Positions 1 to 8,293 of a stretch of 45,066 nucleotides of DNA are shown here, one piece after another (position 1 is the stretch's first letter; each line of letters opens with the position of its first letter). A model generated the notes under the pieces. That model was not told the DNA's origin and did not search any database. It saw only the letters and a program-made list of their open reading frames with translations. Both the position numbers and the translations under genes were made by a program. The DNA is from Bacillota bacterium (GTDB lineage: Bacteria > Bacillota > Clostridia > Acetivibrionales > DSM-1351). Location of the stretch: the NCBI GenBank assembly GCA_023431385.1, contig JAEYWA010000143.1:1-45066 (forward strand). The letters run 5' to 3'.

Positions 1-389
1 AAAGCCTGCTAAAATTCTAACGAAATCTACTAGGCCTATTTAAGTGCGCTCAAAATCCACAAAATCGGGAATTCACTACAGAGTAATCAACAATTTAACA
101 ACAATAACAATTGGAGCAAAAGAAAGGAGCATCGCTGACTACCTTTTAAGTAGTTTTGCGACACTCTCTTGTGTCTTACTTTATAAAAACAATTCTTTAA
201 TGTCCCACTCAGAGACGAATGGTAAATCTCAAACAATAATACTTTTATTGTTCATTTTACATTTCATGACAAAATTGATACATTTGGGGCAAAATAGAAC
301 ATTTTATGTAATTGGTTTACTACAATAAATAGATTAGAGAAAGTTTGATTTTAAGGCAGTAATACAAAAAATAAAAGGGGGAGCGGAAT
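1..389. other. left-end stretch without a confident gene
   Basis: AT-rich DNA. A 94-codon GTG-initiated frame runs from 44 to 328, but it has only a weak AGG upstream, an unremarkable composition and no motif I recognise, so I do not call it a gene. A purine-rich GGGGGAG (377-383) near the end would serve the short frame that follows. Nothing else structured is visible. Confidence 0.4.
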
Positions 390-560
390 CTGACTACCAT
401 TATTACCTCTGTCACTACCACCATCAGTACCACATTGTTTTTAGTTCTGTGGTCTTGGATGGTACAGAGAGAACTGAGGTCCAAAATAGATACCGTGAAC
501 AGTACAATACAAGGGAATAATTTACAATATTTTTGGGGGTATAAAAAGATATACTATTAA
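390..560 (+). CDS. possible 56-residue membrane peptide without a standard start codon
   Basis: A frame of 56 codons follows a good Shine-Dalgarno-like GGGGGAG with normal spacing, but the codon at the expected start position is CTG. There is no in-frame ATG, GTG or TTG that would keep the N-terminus. The predicted peptide is Thr/Ser-rich at first, then has a short hydrophobic stretch (about residues 15-25, TLFLVLWSW) followed by a basic and polar tail, which is the shape of a single-span small membrane protein. Its last codons overlap the ribosome-binding region of the S-layer-type pseudogene downstream. It may use a rare CTG start, or be a decayed gene whose start was lost, as its neighbour clearly has. 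I do not recognise the family. Confidence 0.3.
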   Translation: MTTIITSVTTTISTTLFLVLWSWMVQRELRSKIDTVNSTIQGNNLQYFWGYKKIYY

Positions 561-2900
561 ACTGTGCTTAACGTTTGCATTACTTCTATGTATAAATAGT
601 TTAGTCACAATTAGTGCGGGTGCTTATTCAAATGAGACAGTAAATTCTGAAAAAGCAGCAGAAGTTAATTCTACAATTTCAGGAGAACAACAGCAAGATG
701 TAATAATAACCTCAGATGCAGGAGATCAAGGATTAAAAAGAGCATCGGCGTATAGCCTTACTCCAGTTACAAGTGGAGCCCAAGGTGTAAACTTGATTAC
801 TAACGGGAATTTTAACTCTGATCCTAATAGGAGTGGTACATGGAGAGTAGATTATGATAATACAAAACAAATACCTAGATTTACATGGGATGATAAAACT
901 TATTATGGAACCTCGGGAAATTCGTTAAGAATTGAGTGTGTGGAAAATTCTGGTTCAGTTTTTGGTTTAATATATAATCAAATAGGTATTACACCGGGAA
1001 ATACGTATTCTTTTAGTGCATTTGGTAAAGGAGAAAATATTACACAATCAAGAGGGTTAATTATTTTTATTGGGCAGTATGATATAAATAATAAGTTGAT
1101 TGATGGAACAGATAATTTTTTTATTCAGGACGGGACTTTTGATTGGCAAATAGCAAATGTAGAAATTGTTGCAGACCAGAATGCAAGAAGCGTAAAGATT
1201 GAACTTATTTTAGATGGTTCTGGTTATGCCTGGTTTGATGATATTTCACTTATAAATAGAGGAGTAATACCTGGATCGGTAGAAATAACAAGCTTTGCCA
1301 TAATACCAATGTTAGTGCAGGAACAGCGGGAAGTACAACATATGCTAATGCAGCGGCAGTAATAGCAGCCCTGCCAACAAGTGTCACAGCAAACACAAGT
1401 AGCGGAGCAATATCAGTACCAGTAAATGGATGGGCAGATACAGATACATATAACCCAAATGCAGCAGGAAGCTATACCTTTACAGCAACCTTAGGAGCAA
1501 TACCAGCAGGGTATGCAAATACAGGAAACTATACAGCAACGATAGAGGTAGTAGTAGGAGCAACAGGCAATACATATATCCCACCAACTGCGACTCCAAC
1601 ATCGTCAACCACAGCAACTACACCAAAAGACGACAAGGTGGAAATAATCTTTGGTGATAAAGCTGAAAAGGTGGCTACTGTAGAGGTTGAAGTAAAAGAT
1701 AATATCAAAACAACTACAATAACGTTAGATGATGCGGCAGCAATCGAATATCTTGATAAAATAGCTAAAGCAAATTTTGAAGAGAATAAGGTTAATAAGG
1801 TTATAATTCATGTAAAAAATAAATCAGATGTTGTAATTGCAGAGCTTACTGGTCAAACTGTGAAATACATGGGAGATAAGGATGCAACCCTTGAAATTAA
1901 GACGGAGAATGTTACTTATAATATACCAGCAGTAAATATAAATATTGATGACGTTTTAACACAATTAGAGACAAAGGTAGAGTTGAGAGACATAAAGGTA
2001 ATAATCTCTTTACAAATTCCTCAAAGGAAACTGTAAAAAAAGTAGAGGAAACTGCAAAAAAGTACAGCTATCAGATAGTAGTTAAACCTGTTGAATTTGA
2101 AATAACTTGTACAAGTGGAACTAAGACTGTGGACGTACTTAAATTTAATGGCTATGTAGAAAGAACAGTGGCTATACCGGATGGGGTTAACCCAAGTAAG
2201 ATAACTACAGGTGTAGTGCTCAATAAAGATGGCACCTTCTCACATGTTCCAACTACAGTAGTACTTGAAGATGGAAAATACATTGCAAAAATAAACAGTC
2301 TTACAAATAGTATCTATACGCTTATATGTAATCCAGTAACCTTTACGGATGTTGAAAATCACTGGTCGAAAGACTATGTAAATGATGTTAGTTCAAGATT
2401 AATTGACAGTGGTGTAGGCAATGGAAATTTTGCTCCTGATAAGGCAATTACAAGAGCAGAATTTGCAACAATGATAGTAAAGGCTCTCGGACTTAAAGGT
2501 ACAGATTTTTTAGATAAATTCAGCGATATCAAAAAGAGTGATTTATACTATTACTATATATACAGCATACGAGTATGGAATACTTGAAGGCTATACAAAT
2601 GGAAAATTTGGACCACAGGACTTAATTACTAGAGAACAGGCAATGACAATGCTTGCAAAAGCTATGAAGATAGCAAGAATGGATGTAAGTATATCACAAG
2701 AGGAGATTACAGATAAACTAAAGCTCTTTAAGGATTCAGGTAACATTTCCTCATATGCAAAACAAGGAGCCTTAATCTGTACAAAGTATGGTATTTTTGA
2801 TGGAAACACTAAAGGGGAGCTAACTCCAAAAGGTAGCTTTACAAGAGCAGAAAGTGCAACTGTAATAATAAAGCTTTTGAAGAAAGCAAAACTTATTTAG
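541..2900 (+). pseudogene. S-layer-homology surface protein, multiply frameshifted
   Basis: Read across frames, this encodes a secreted cell-surface protein. Order: a hydrophobic signal sequence (from 541, LTFALLLCINSLV then an AGAYS-like cleavage area); a carbohydrate-binding-like beta domain (about 790-1270, NLITNGNFN and GNSLRIE); a Thr/Ala-rich Ig-like repeat (about 1310-1560, GWADTDTYNPNAAGSYTFTA); a beta-rich middle; and three C-terminal SLH domains (about 2340-2880, with FTDVENHW, ITRAEF and ITREQAM-type motifs) that would anchor it to secondary wall polymer. Reading is broken near 1305, near 2000 and near 2550. The open frame has no ATG/GTG/TTG: the GGGGG of the ribosome site abuts the first lysine codons, as if the spacer and start were deleted. 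Three frame changes plus a lost start argue for a true pseudogene rather than one sequencing error. Confidence 0.85.
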
Positions 2901-3097
2901 AATTGTATTGTAAAAAATAATACTGATTTAGTAGCAAAAAAAGCATAATGCTTGATACATGGGGCTGTTGCACAATGAATGACTTTATTCACTGGGCAGT
3001 GTAGTACACAACTGGAAAGATGTTGACAGATGATACAGAGGTATAATAAAATCAATTCAATATTAAATATTAGTACTTAATGAAAGGAGGATGCCTA

Positions 3098-3238
3098 ATG
3101 AATAAAAACAATCGTTTTGAACTAAGAAAAAATGAAATATGGGTTGAACTGAACCATGAACCGAGTATTGATACGAATACACATTGGCTTAATCCTTTAT
3201 TGCTAAAACATAAAAGTAAAATACTATCTCTAGCATAG
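3098..3238 (+). CDS. 46-residue protein of unknown function
   Basis: A short complete frame with an excellent ribosome binding site (AAAGGAGG, 3083-3090, 7 nt before ATG) and a rho-independent terminator 31 bp after the stop. The product is polar and charged, begins MNKNNRFELRKNEIWVEL, contains a single Trp-rich patch (THWLNP) and has no membrane segment or recognised motif. The combination of strong initiation site and own terminator suggests it is expressed as a single-gene unit. It could equally be the surviving N-terminus of a longer decayed gene, since both flanks are relics. Confidence 0.5.
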   Translation: MNKNNRFELRKNEIWVELNHEPSIDTNTHWLNPLLLKHKSKILSLA

Positions 3239-3268
3239 CAACAATACGTGTATACATATAAGTGATAG

Positions 3269-3306
3269 AGTGGTTAAGTCAATTAAATGATTTAACCACT
3301 TTTTTA
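3269..3306 (+). terminator. rho-independent terminator after the 46-residue ORF
   Basis: A perfect 9-bp stem, AGTGGTTAA (3269-3277) with TTAACCACT (3292-3300), a 14-nt loop, then a run of six T. Confidence 0.8.
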
Positions 3307-3339
3307 TTTTAAGCATAATTTTTGATTAAAGGAGTCATT

Positions 3340-3537
3340 ATGGAAGCAGTTATTTTTATTGGGATACAGGCAACAGGCAAAAGCATATTTTATAAGGATA
3401 GATTTTTTAAAACACATATAAGAATAAACCTAGATATGTTAAGAACGATGAACAGAGAAGCTCTGTTCATCGGTAGAAAATTCAGCAAAGGATTCGTCAA
3501 TCACTTTTGCACCCGTTTAACTCACGAATTCCCGTAA
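3340..3537 (+). pseudogene. truncated P-loop polynucleotide-kinase-like ATPase
   Basis: The first 30-40 residues are those of an AAA-type or kinase P-loop protein: a first beta strand, Walker A GIQATGKS, and the INLDMLRTMNREA segment typical of the small Clostridial kinase family of about 150-200 residues. After about residue 36 the similarity ends abruptly and the remaining codons look like unrelated sequence leading into an IS66 relic. I choose ATG 3340, with GGAG 5 nt upstream, over an upstream TTG. The Walker B and lid regions are missing, so it should not be functional. The break probably marks an insertion or deletion tied to the IS66 element. Confidence 0.65.
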
Positions 3538-3571
3538 TGAGTCCTTGCAAGGAGTGTCCTTTTTCACAGAG

Positions 3572-3960
3572 AAGATTGATAAAGTGGAAGGCTGCCAATT
3601 ACAAATTAATAATAACACTAGCCTTAAGCTTCTAGAGACAGTACTGAAGGTACTACAAAATTGTTTATAATGCTACTGGGTTTGACTAGATTTACATTGC
3701 ATGTGGTTATACCGATTTGTTCCAAGGAATTGATGGCCTAGCCGGGATGGTTCAAAATCAATTATATTTGAATCCTTTTCAAAATGTCCTGTTCCTTTTC
3801 TGCGGAAGAAAAACAACAAGTTAAAAGCTCTCCTTTGGGAAGGTGGTGGTTTTGTATTACTAAACTATTGTAACAGATGGACCTTAGTAGGCCTCTGATA
3901 TTGCGAATTCAAAAAGCTTGAAGTAAGTGCATCTCACTAAAAGGTGCTAAGAAAATCAAA
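3572..3960 (+). mobile_element. IS66-family insertion sequence remnant (orf1 end and orf2)
   Basis: 3572-3670 encodes the C-terminus of the IS66 accessory protein TnpA (CQLQINNNTSLKLLETVLKVL), ending in a TAATG overlap with the start of TnpB, the usual IS66 arrangement. 3670-3880 encodes TnpB in pieces: YTDLFQGIDGLAGMVQNQL, NPFQNVLFLFCGRK, then in another frame KALLWEGGGFVLL. An in-frame stop near 3685 and a frameshift near 3820 disable it. No transposase (TnpC) follows, and I could not identify terminal inverted repeats. The element is an immobile relic. Confidence 0.75.
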
Positions 3961-4448
3961 TACAAGCGGAACTAATATTTGTGGCAGAAAGGTTATCTGG
4001 CAACTCTATAAAAGAATTTCAAGTAAGGCTTGTAGCTTCTCTAATTGTCATATTTTTAGCAACATTGATTTCTGTAAAAAGGGTTCAAATTGGTTCTATT
4101 TATATTATGAAAATATCAAATGTATATTATATTAACCGAATAAGGGGAATGACTCAATGAAAAAAATATTACCTTTTATATTTATTTTTTAATATGCTAC
4201 CGATTTTTTATTCTTGATCAGTAATATATTGATTGTATTTAGTGGAATTATTCAATAAATTGAGATTAATTTAATAATATATTCAAAAGTAAATTGTTGT
4301 ATTAAAAAGTTTTTATTCCATTTTATTGTTAAAAGATGTAAAATAAAGGCTGAGACTTTCAGGATACAAGTTGATGAAAGTGAAAATTTCCGAATGTTGG
4401 TGGAGTGATATATTAAATTAAAGAAAATCTTCAAAATGGAGGAAGATA
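3961..4448. other. relic/intergenic stretch
   Basis: No supported gene. One frame (about 3978-4157) could encode a short fragment with a hydrophobic run (LVASLIVIFLATLISV), and a strong AAGGGG precedes an 11-codon frame at 4157-4192 (MKKILPFIFIF) that stops at once, like a lost lipoprotein or signal peptide. 4200-4440 is AT-rich and featureless apart from the ribosome site of the next gene. Confidence 0.4.
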
Positions 4449-4682
4449 ATGATACCCTTAGGAAACGCACTTATTCTTTTAATTCTCGCAATAGTCCTAT
4501 TTTTGGCTGTTTTTGCTGTAATACGTGGATATAAAGGTATGAAGGCGAGTAAAAATTTTGATGCTTCAGCTAAAAAAACAAAATTTGGTTATTGGTTGAT
4601 TTCTGCCATACATATGTGGATGGGTATTATCATAACTTTGTGTTATTTAATTGCAGGTGCATTGATTTTGAGTAATATATAA
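4449..4682 (+). CDS. small two-span membrane protein A
   Basis: A 77-residue protein with a GGAGG ribosome site (4438-4442). Residues 4-25 form one hydrophobic helix, 26-47 a basic cytoplasmic loop rich in Lys (YKGMKASKNFDASAKKTK), and 48-76 a second helix beginning around a WLISAIHMWMG motif. The short length, two helices and positive loop suggest a membrane-inserted accessory or immunity-type protein, but I do not recognise the family. It lies 13 bp before another two-span protein on the same strand, so the two probably form one transcript and perhaps one complex. Confidence 0.7.
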   Translation: MIPLGNALILLILAIVLFLAVFAVIRGYKGMKASKNFDASAKKTKFGYWLISAIHMWMGIIITLCYLIAGALILSNI

Positions 4683-4695
4683 GGGGTGTGGACAG

Positions 4696-4959
4696 ATGGG
4701 TTTTTTAATTTTTTTACCGTTTATTGCAGCTATTATTGGTATTATTATTGTATTTATTTGTTTTATAGGAATATGTCTTATTATAATGGGTGGTACAGGC
4801 GTCGCAATGAACAAAATATACATAAAGCAGATGAATACACAAAATAAAGTATCAAAACCTATTTTTAATATACTCTCAATATTAATAGGAATTATATTTT
4901 TACTATTACCTTTAGGATATGTTTTATTTGGAATTATTTATTCCGTCTCATCTAATTAA
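4696..4959 (+). CDS. small two-span membrane protein B
   Basis: An 87-residue, extremely hydrophobic protein: helix 1 spans about residues 3-35 (rich in Ile), a polar loop with KIYIKQMNTQNK follows, and helix 2 spans about 57-82. An AAGGGGTG ribosome site is correctly placed. It follows protein A with a 13-bp gap and has a similar architecture, as if derived from an ancient duplication, although the sequences are not obviously alike. It faces the CPBP protease gene convergently. The function is unknown; small paired membrane proteins of this size in Clostridia are sometimes peptide-immunity factors, but nothing here proves that. Confidence 0.7.
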   Translation: MGFLIFLPFIAAIIGIIIVFICFIGICLIIMGGTGVAMNKIYIKQMNTQNKVSKPIFNILSILIGIIFLLLPLGYVLFGIIYSVSSN

Positions 4960-5108
4960 ATATCTCAGTATAATTAACAGTCAAATTAACTACAAAAGTA
5001 ATTGGAGACTGCTCATGCCGAAACAGCATAGCGAAGCTAAAAAACTCTATTATAACATAGTAAAATATAGCTCCCATGGAATTGCTGCTTGTTTTACTGT
5101 TTTTTTGA

Positions 5109-5930
5109 TTATTCATTTATTGATGATGTCCTTTGCTGATCCTTTGAATCAAAGATTCTTATAATCACAGCAATTAAGATTAATTGAATTGTGTATATGG
5201 CAATTGTTTTTTTGCTGGGAAATTTGATTAAGGTACTAATTGTATACATTCCTCCAAGTACAGTGTTTCCCCAGGCGTGTATCAACACGCTTGCCCAAAT
5301 GCTTTTAGTCAGCCTATGTACTGCTGCCAAGGTGCAGCCTAGTGTGATACAATATAGTGTAAAAGCCGTAAAGTCCATAGAAGCTTGTGTTGTGTTCTGC
5401 ACTAACCATAATGGCAAATGCCAGATGCTCCATATGAAACTTTCGATTATTGCTGCTATAAAGAATGGAAGCTTTTTTTCTAACAACGGCTGCAAAAGAC
5501 CACGCCAGCCGATTTCTTCTAACCCTCCTCCAAAAATCATTAAAGGGATAAACAGAATGAACAAATACCACGGATTTCCTAAATACGTTTCCTGCATTCT
5601 GCAAACTATAAATTGTATAATGGAGAAAGCAGCTGTAAACAATACAGTTTGCCTAAAATCCCGAGTGAAAAATATTTGCTTACAAAATTCCGGTACCGTG
5701 ATTGCCTGATATTTTTTCGCAGTAATAAACGCTGCATAGGCGGGAGCCATTCCTGCACCGAAGCCAATAACTGCGAAGTGCAAAAACTGACCTAAGCCAC
5801 CGGACAGTAGCTTGAAATAATAGGCAGGAATCAGTAAAAATTCTGCACCCCACGCAATAGTAAAGGTATAAAATAGATACCACCATATTTTCCTAAAATC
5901 ACTCGAAGTATGAGAAATAACTTTGTCCAT
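5109..5930 (-). CDS. CPBP-family intramembrane glutamic protease
   Basis: A 273-residue, multi-span membrane protein of the CPBP (CAAX protease/bacteriocin-processing, Rce1-like) family. The three catalytic motifs are all present: EE at 138-139 with Arg 143 (LEEIGWRG), His 171 in WSIWHLPLW, and His 218 with Asn 222 in LIHAWGN. Members cleave within membranes and often act in bacteriocin self-immunity or peptide maturation; the substrate here is unknown. The ATG at 5930 is preceded by GGAGAT, which lies within the last codons of the decayed MFS gene, so translation was probably coupled to it. It belongs to the leftward block under the MerR regulator. A second CPBP protease sits at the right end of the window beside a TetR regulator. 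Confidence 0.9.
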   Translation of the reverse strand: MDKVISHTSSDFRKIWWYLFYTFTIAWGAEFLLIPAYYFKLLSGGLGQFLHFAVIGFGAGMAPAYAAFITAKKYQAITVPEFCKQIFFTRDFRQTVLFTAAFSIIQFIVCRMQETYLGNPWYLFILFIPLMIFGGGLEEIGWRGLLQPLLEKKLPFFIAAIIESFIWSIWHLPLWLVQNTTQASMDFTAFTLYCITLGCTLAAVHRLTKSIWASVLIHAWGNTVLGGMYTISTLIKFPSKKTIAIYTIQLILIAVIIRIFDSKDQQRTSSINE

Positions 5931-5934
5931 TATA

Positions 5935-6940
5935 TTAATCTCCTGTTAGTTTCATAAGAACTTTTATAGAGTATATCGATACAGAAAAGGATATTACAGT
6001 AGTTCCTAATAAAATACTCCAGGTATCTTTCGAAAATAGTTCAAACAGCATACCATAGATTAATTGCCCGATTGGCTGTGCGCACATAATAAGCGCTATG
6101 ACACTGGCGATTACCTTTCCTACTAATTGCTTTAGTGTCTCTGTCTAGATCAGTGCCAGCATTTGGTCGGTTACTTCTAAAACATCTATTAGAAGCACCG
6201 GAATCCCAATGGTCAGCATAGCGGACAGAGTCATTTTCAATACCGTAATTATTGCGCAGACATGAAGAAAGACAGGCTTTTCTAATCGAATAAACTGCCA
6301 GCTTTCCAATCAAATCACTTTTAACAGTACGCAATACCCGTTTCGATTTGGTTGTCTTTTCATACGGAATTATAAGGAATAATTCCATTACGGCAGCTAA
6401 GAAGAAACAAACGGAGCTAATTTCCATGATTGGTAAGACACCGCCTACTCCAAAAAGCATACCACCCAAAATCGGACCAATAAAGTTCGGCAGTGAACCG
6501 ACTTGAGTAACAGTTGCATTTGCCTTTAGAACTCCTTCCTTTCTTACCAGTGCCGGAACGCTCGCTTGTACGGTAGGCTGTTCCATGCCTGCAATTCCAT
6601 ACAGTAGCACTAGAACAACCATGAGCAAAGGGATAACAGGAACTTTATTCAAAAGGAGGTAACAAGTCATTACGATTATCGCCGTTATGAAATCAAGCCC
6701 GACCATGATATTTCGTTTATTTTTCCTGTCTGCCATTACTCCGCCAAGAATAGATAACACAATCATCGGAAGAAACGAGCAGGCTGTGACGATACCAAAC
6801 AAGACAGATGACCCTGTTAAGCGAAGTAAATATAAAGGCAAGGAGAAGCGTAGGATTGCATTGCCAAATAATGAAACAATCTGGCCTGCAATTAATAGCG
6901 CAAAATCCTTGCCCAAATACTTTTCTATCATTTTCCCCAT
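5935..6940 (-). pseudogene. MFS efflux transporter, frameshifted and internally deleted
   Basis: The first about 210 residues are a normal major-facilitator N-half, with GNAILRFSLPLYLLRLTGS, a GGVMADRKNKR loop 2-3 motif, and helices 1-6. Initiation is either ATG 6940 or, better spaced from AAAGGA, ATG 6931. Near 6290 the frame shifts; coding continues in another frame (FLHVCAIITVLKMTL) to a TAG near 6145, then resumes as TETLKQLVGKVI through helices 11-12 to a stop at 5935. Joining the pieces gives about 330 residues against about 410 usual, so roughly 80 residues (helices 8-10) are deleted at the point where two LxxxxQ segments meet. The TAG replaces a Gln expected in the family. It was probably a drug or peptide exporter, now dead. 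Confidence 0.85.
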
Positions 6941-7012
6941 CCTTTCGTATAGAACATTTCCAGTTCTAAGTGTAAGGGTGGGGCAAACCCTCAAGTCAAG
7001 TAGCTTTTGGTT

Positions 7013-8053
7013 TTATTTTTCTTTCAGAGGAATCCACACCTCATAAAAATTACGCCCCGTTTGTTCAGATAAATCTACAAAGCGAATGAAAATGTATACC
7101 ACACCTTTAAATTCCACCTGATGGTTTTTAGACCATTCATGGCACGAAAGAAACATATTCTCCATAATAGAATCATCATGGCTGTTTGCATCAAATGCAG
7201 TATATAAACACTTTCCGCTATCCAAATATACCTGGCCAGTCTGCTGCTCGATTCTTGTGGCAGGCTTTACAATGCACATTCGACTACCTTTGTAGCCGGA
7301 AGAATTAAATGTAACGACTCGAACAAGATTGGATAAAATATCTTCCTCCCGTAAATTCAGGTATTTCAGTACATTCTTTTGATACTCTTTTAAGGACGAT
7401 ACTGCATCAAATGATTCCTGAACTAAAAAAAGCGGAATTTGCTTTATAGAAAAATTGCCTTTTTCGATTATAACGTACTCGTAGAATTCCTTTGTAGCAT
7501 TTAGATGCCTTAACATTCGATTTTGTATCTCAATGCCTTCCTGCAAGTCTGCTATTTTTCTGTTCATATAATTCAGAGTTCCCGATTGCTTACCTGACTT
7601 CATAAGATCTCTGATTTCAATTGCAGTAAATCCGCGCTTTCTATAAAAATCAATTGCCATAAGGTGTGAAATATCCTGAAAGGAAAATTCCCGATATTGG
7701 CTGCTTGGGTTTCTCTCTGGAGAAATTAAACCGATTTCTTCATAATAACGCAACGTTTCTCTTGTCAGACCAAGATTTCTATATAAATCATTGGCACGAT
7801 AAACAGCAGAATAATTGTCTGTGTCAATTTTATTGATTCCTTCAAAATCCGCATGCAAGTTCTGATTATTCTGGATGATAAGCTTATCTTTTGACCGCCT
7901 CTTATCAGCTGGTTTTTTTGTGCTGTCAGGAATTAACCAAAGCTTTCCTTTTTTTATTGAACCTTCAATTCTTCCTGTCTCACAATAATAGGCAACCATA
8001 CGACTGGAAACGCCCCATTTTTTTGATAATTCTGTAGCAGTTACATACTCCAC
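7013..8053 (-). CDS. MerR-family regulator with an extra N-terminal helix-turn-helix
   Basis: A 346-residue transcription regulator with two DNA-binding heads. Residues 3-45 resemble an excisionase-type helix-turn-helix (TATELSKKWGVSSRMVAYYC, then a GKLWLIP beta hairpin). Residues 84-151 are a canonical MerR winged helix (LGLTRETLRYYEEIGLISP, then FSFQDISHLMAIDFYRKRG). A helical dimer linker follows (about 155-187), and a C-terminal effector domain of about 155 residues ends in EVWIPLKEK, similar in layout to GyrI-like small-molecule sensors such as BltR/BmrR. The downstream leftward genes are an MFS exporter (now dead) and a CPBP protease, fitting a drug- or peptide-responsive activator. A 32-bp palindrome lies 18 bp upstream of its start. 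Confidence 0.88.
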   Translation of the reverse strand: MEYVTATELSKKWGVSSRMVAYYCETGRIEGSIKKGKLWLIPDSTKKPADKRRSKDKLIIQNNQNLHADFEGINKIDTDNYSAVYRANDLYRNLGLTRETLRYYEEIGLISPERNPSSQYREFSFQDISHLMAIDFYRKRGFTAIEIRDLMKSGKQSGTLNYMNRKIADLQEGIEIQNRMLRHLNATKEFYEYVIIEKGNFSIKQIPLFLVQESFDAVSSLKEYQKNVLKYLNLREEDILSNLVRVVTFNSSGYKGSRMCIVKPATRIEQQTGQVYLDSGKCLYTAFDANSHDDSIMENMFLSCHEWSKNHQVEFKGVVYIFIRFVDLSEQTGRNFYEVWIPLKEK

Positions 8054-8070
8054 TTGACATACCTCTCTCT

Positions 8071-8102
8071 GTATTATATTTCAGATATCGGAAATATAAT
8101 AC
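8071..8102. promoter_or_regulatory. palindromic operator of the MerR-type regulator
   Basis: Perfect 12-bp arms, GTATTATATTTC (8071-8082) and GAAATATAATAC (8091-8102), around AGATATCG, giving a 32-bp near-perfect palindrome. Each arm contains a TATAAT in one orientation, so it could place promoter elements on both strands. It lies just upstream of the leftward MerR gene and about 190 bp from the rightward carboxypeptidase gene. That it is the regulator's binding site is inferred from symmetry and position. Confidence 0.7.
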
Positions 8103-8293
8103 ATGTTATCATGTATTTGTAATTATGGAAACCGTTTCTCACAACCTTATTATGTTAAGAGTAACAAAATGCTACACTTACTGTAATGATTTCATTATAA
8201 GGGAATCTTAAGAAGATCATAAGATATAATTCCAACATAGCTTCATATTCCGTGTTTTAATAGTATCAGTACAGAATAAGGAGTTGCTTTACT

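Noticed and set aside
44..328. 94-codon frame at the left edge
   Set aside because: Weak ribosome site, no motif, and the neighbouring DNA is relic; not supported as a gene.
2961..2982. GGGGCTGTTGCACAA resembling an insertion-sequence terminal repeat
   Set aside because: No matching inverted copy was found nearby and no transposase reading frame follows.
3023..3047. TTGACA and TATAAT near the 46-residue ORF
   Set aside because: The spacer is only 13 bp, too short for a normal promoter.
4919..5164. 81-codon + frame running into the end of the CPBP gene
   Set aside because: It overlaps both the small membrane gene and the antisense of the conserved CPBP C-terminus; only a weak GGAG before ATG 5014 supports a shorter form.
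5191..5709. 172-codon + frame opposite the CPBP gene
   Set aside because: Shadow of a motif-complete protease on the other strand, without a ribosome site.
4449..5930. complete bacteriocin system (precursor, immunity, exporter, protease)
   Set aside because: No leader-bearing precursor peptide is seen and the exporter nearby is a pseudogene; the idea is kept only as a weak inference.
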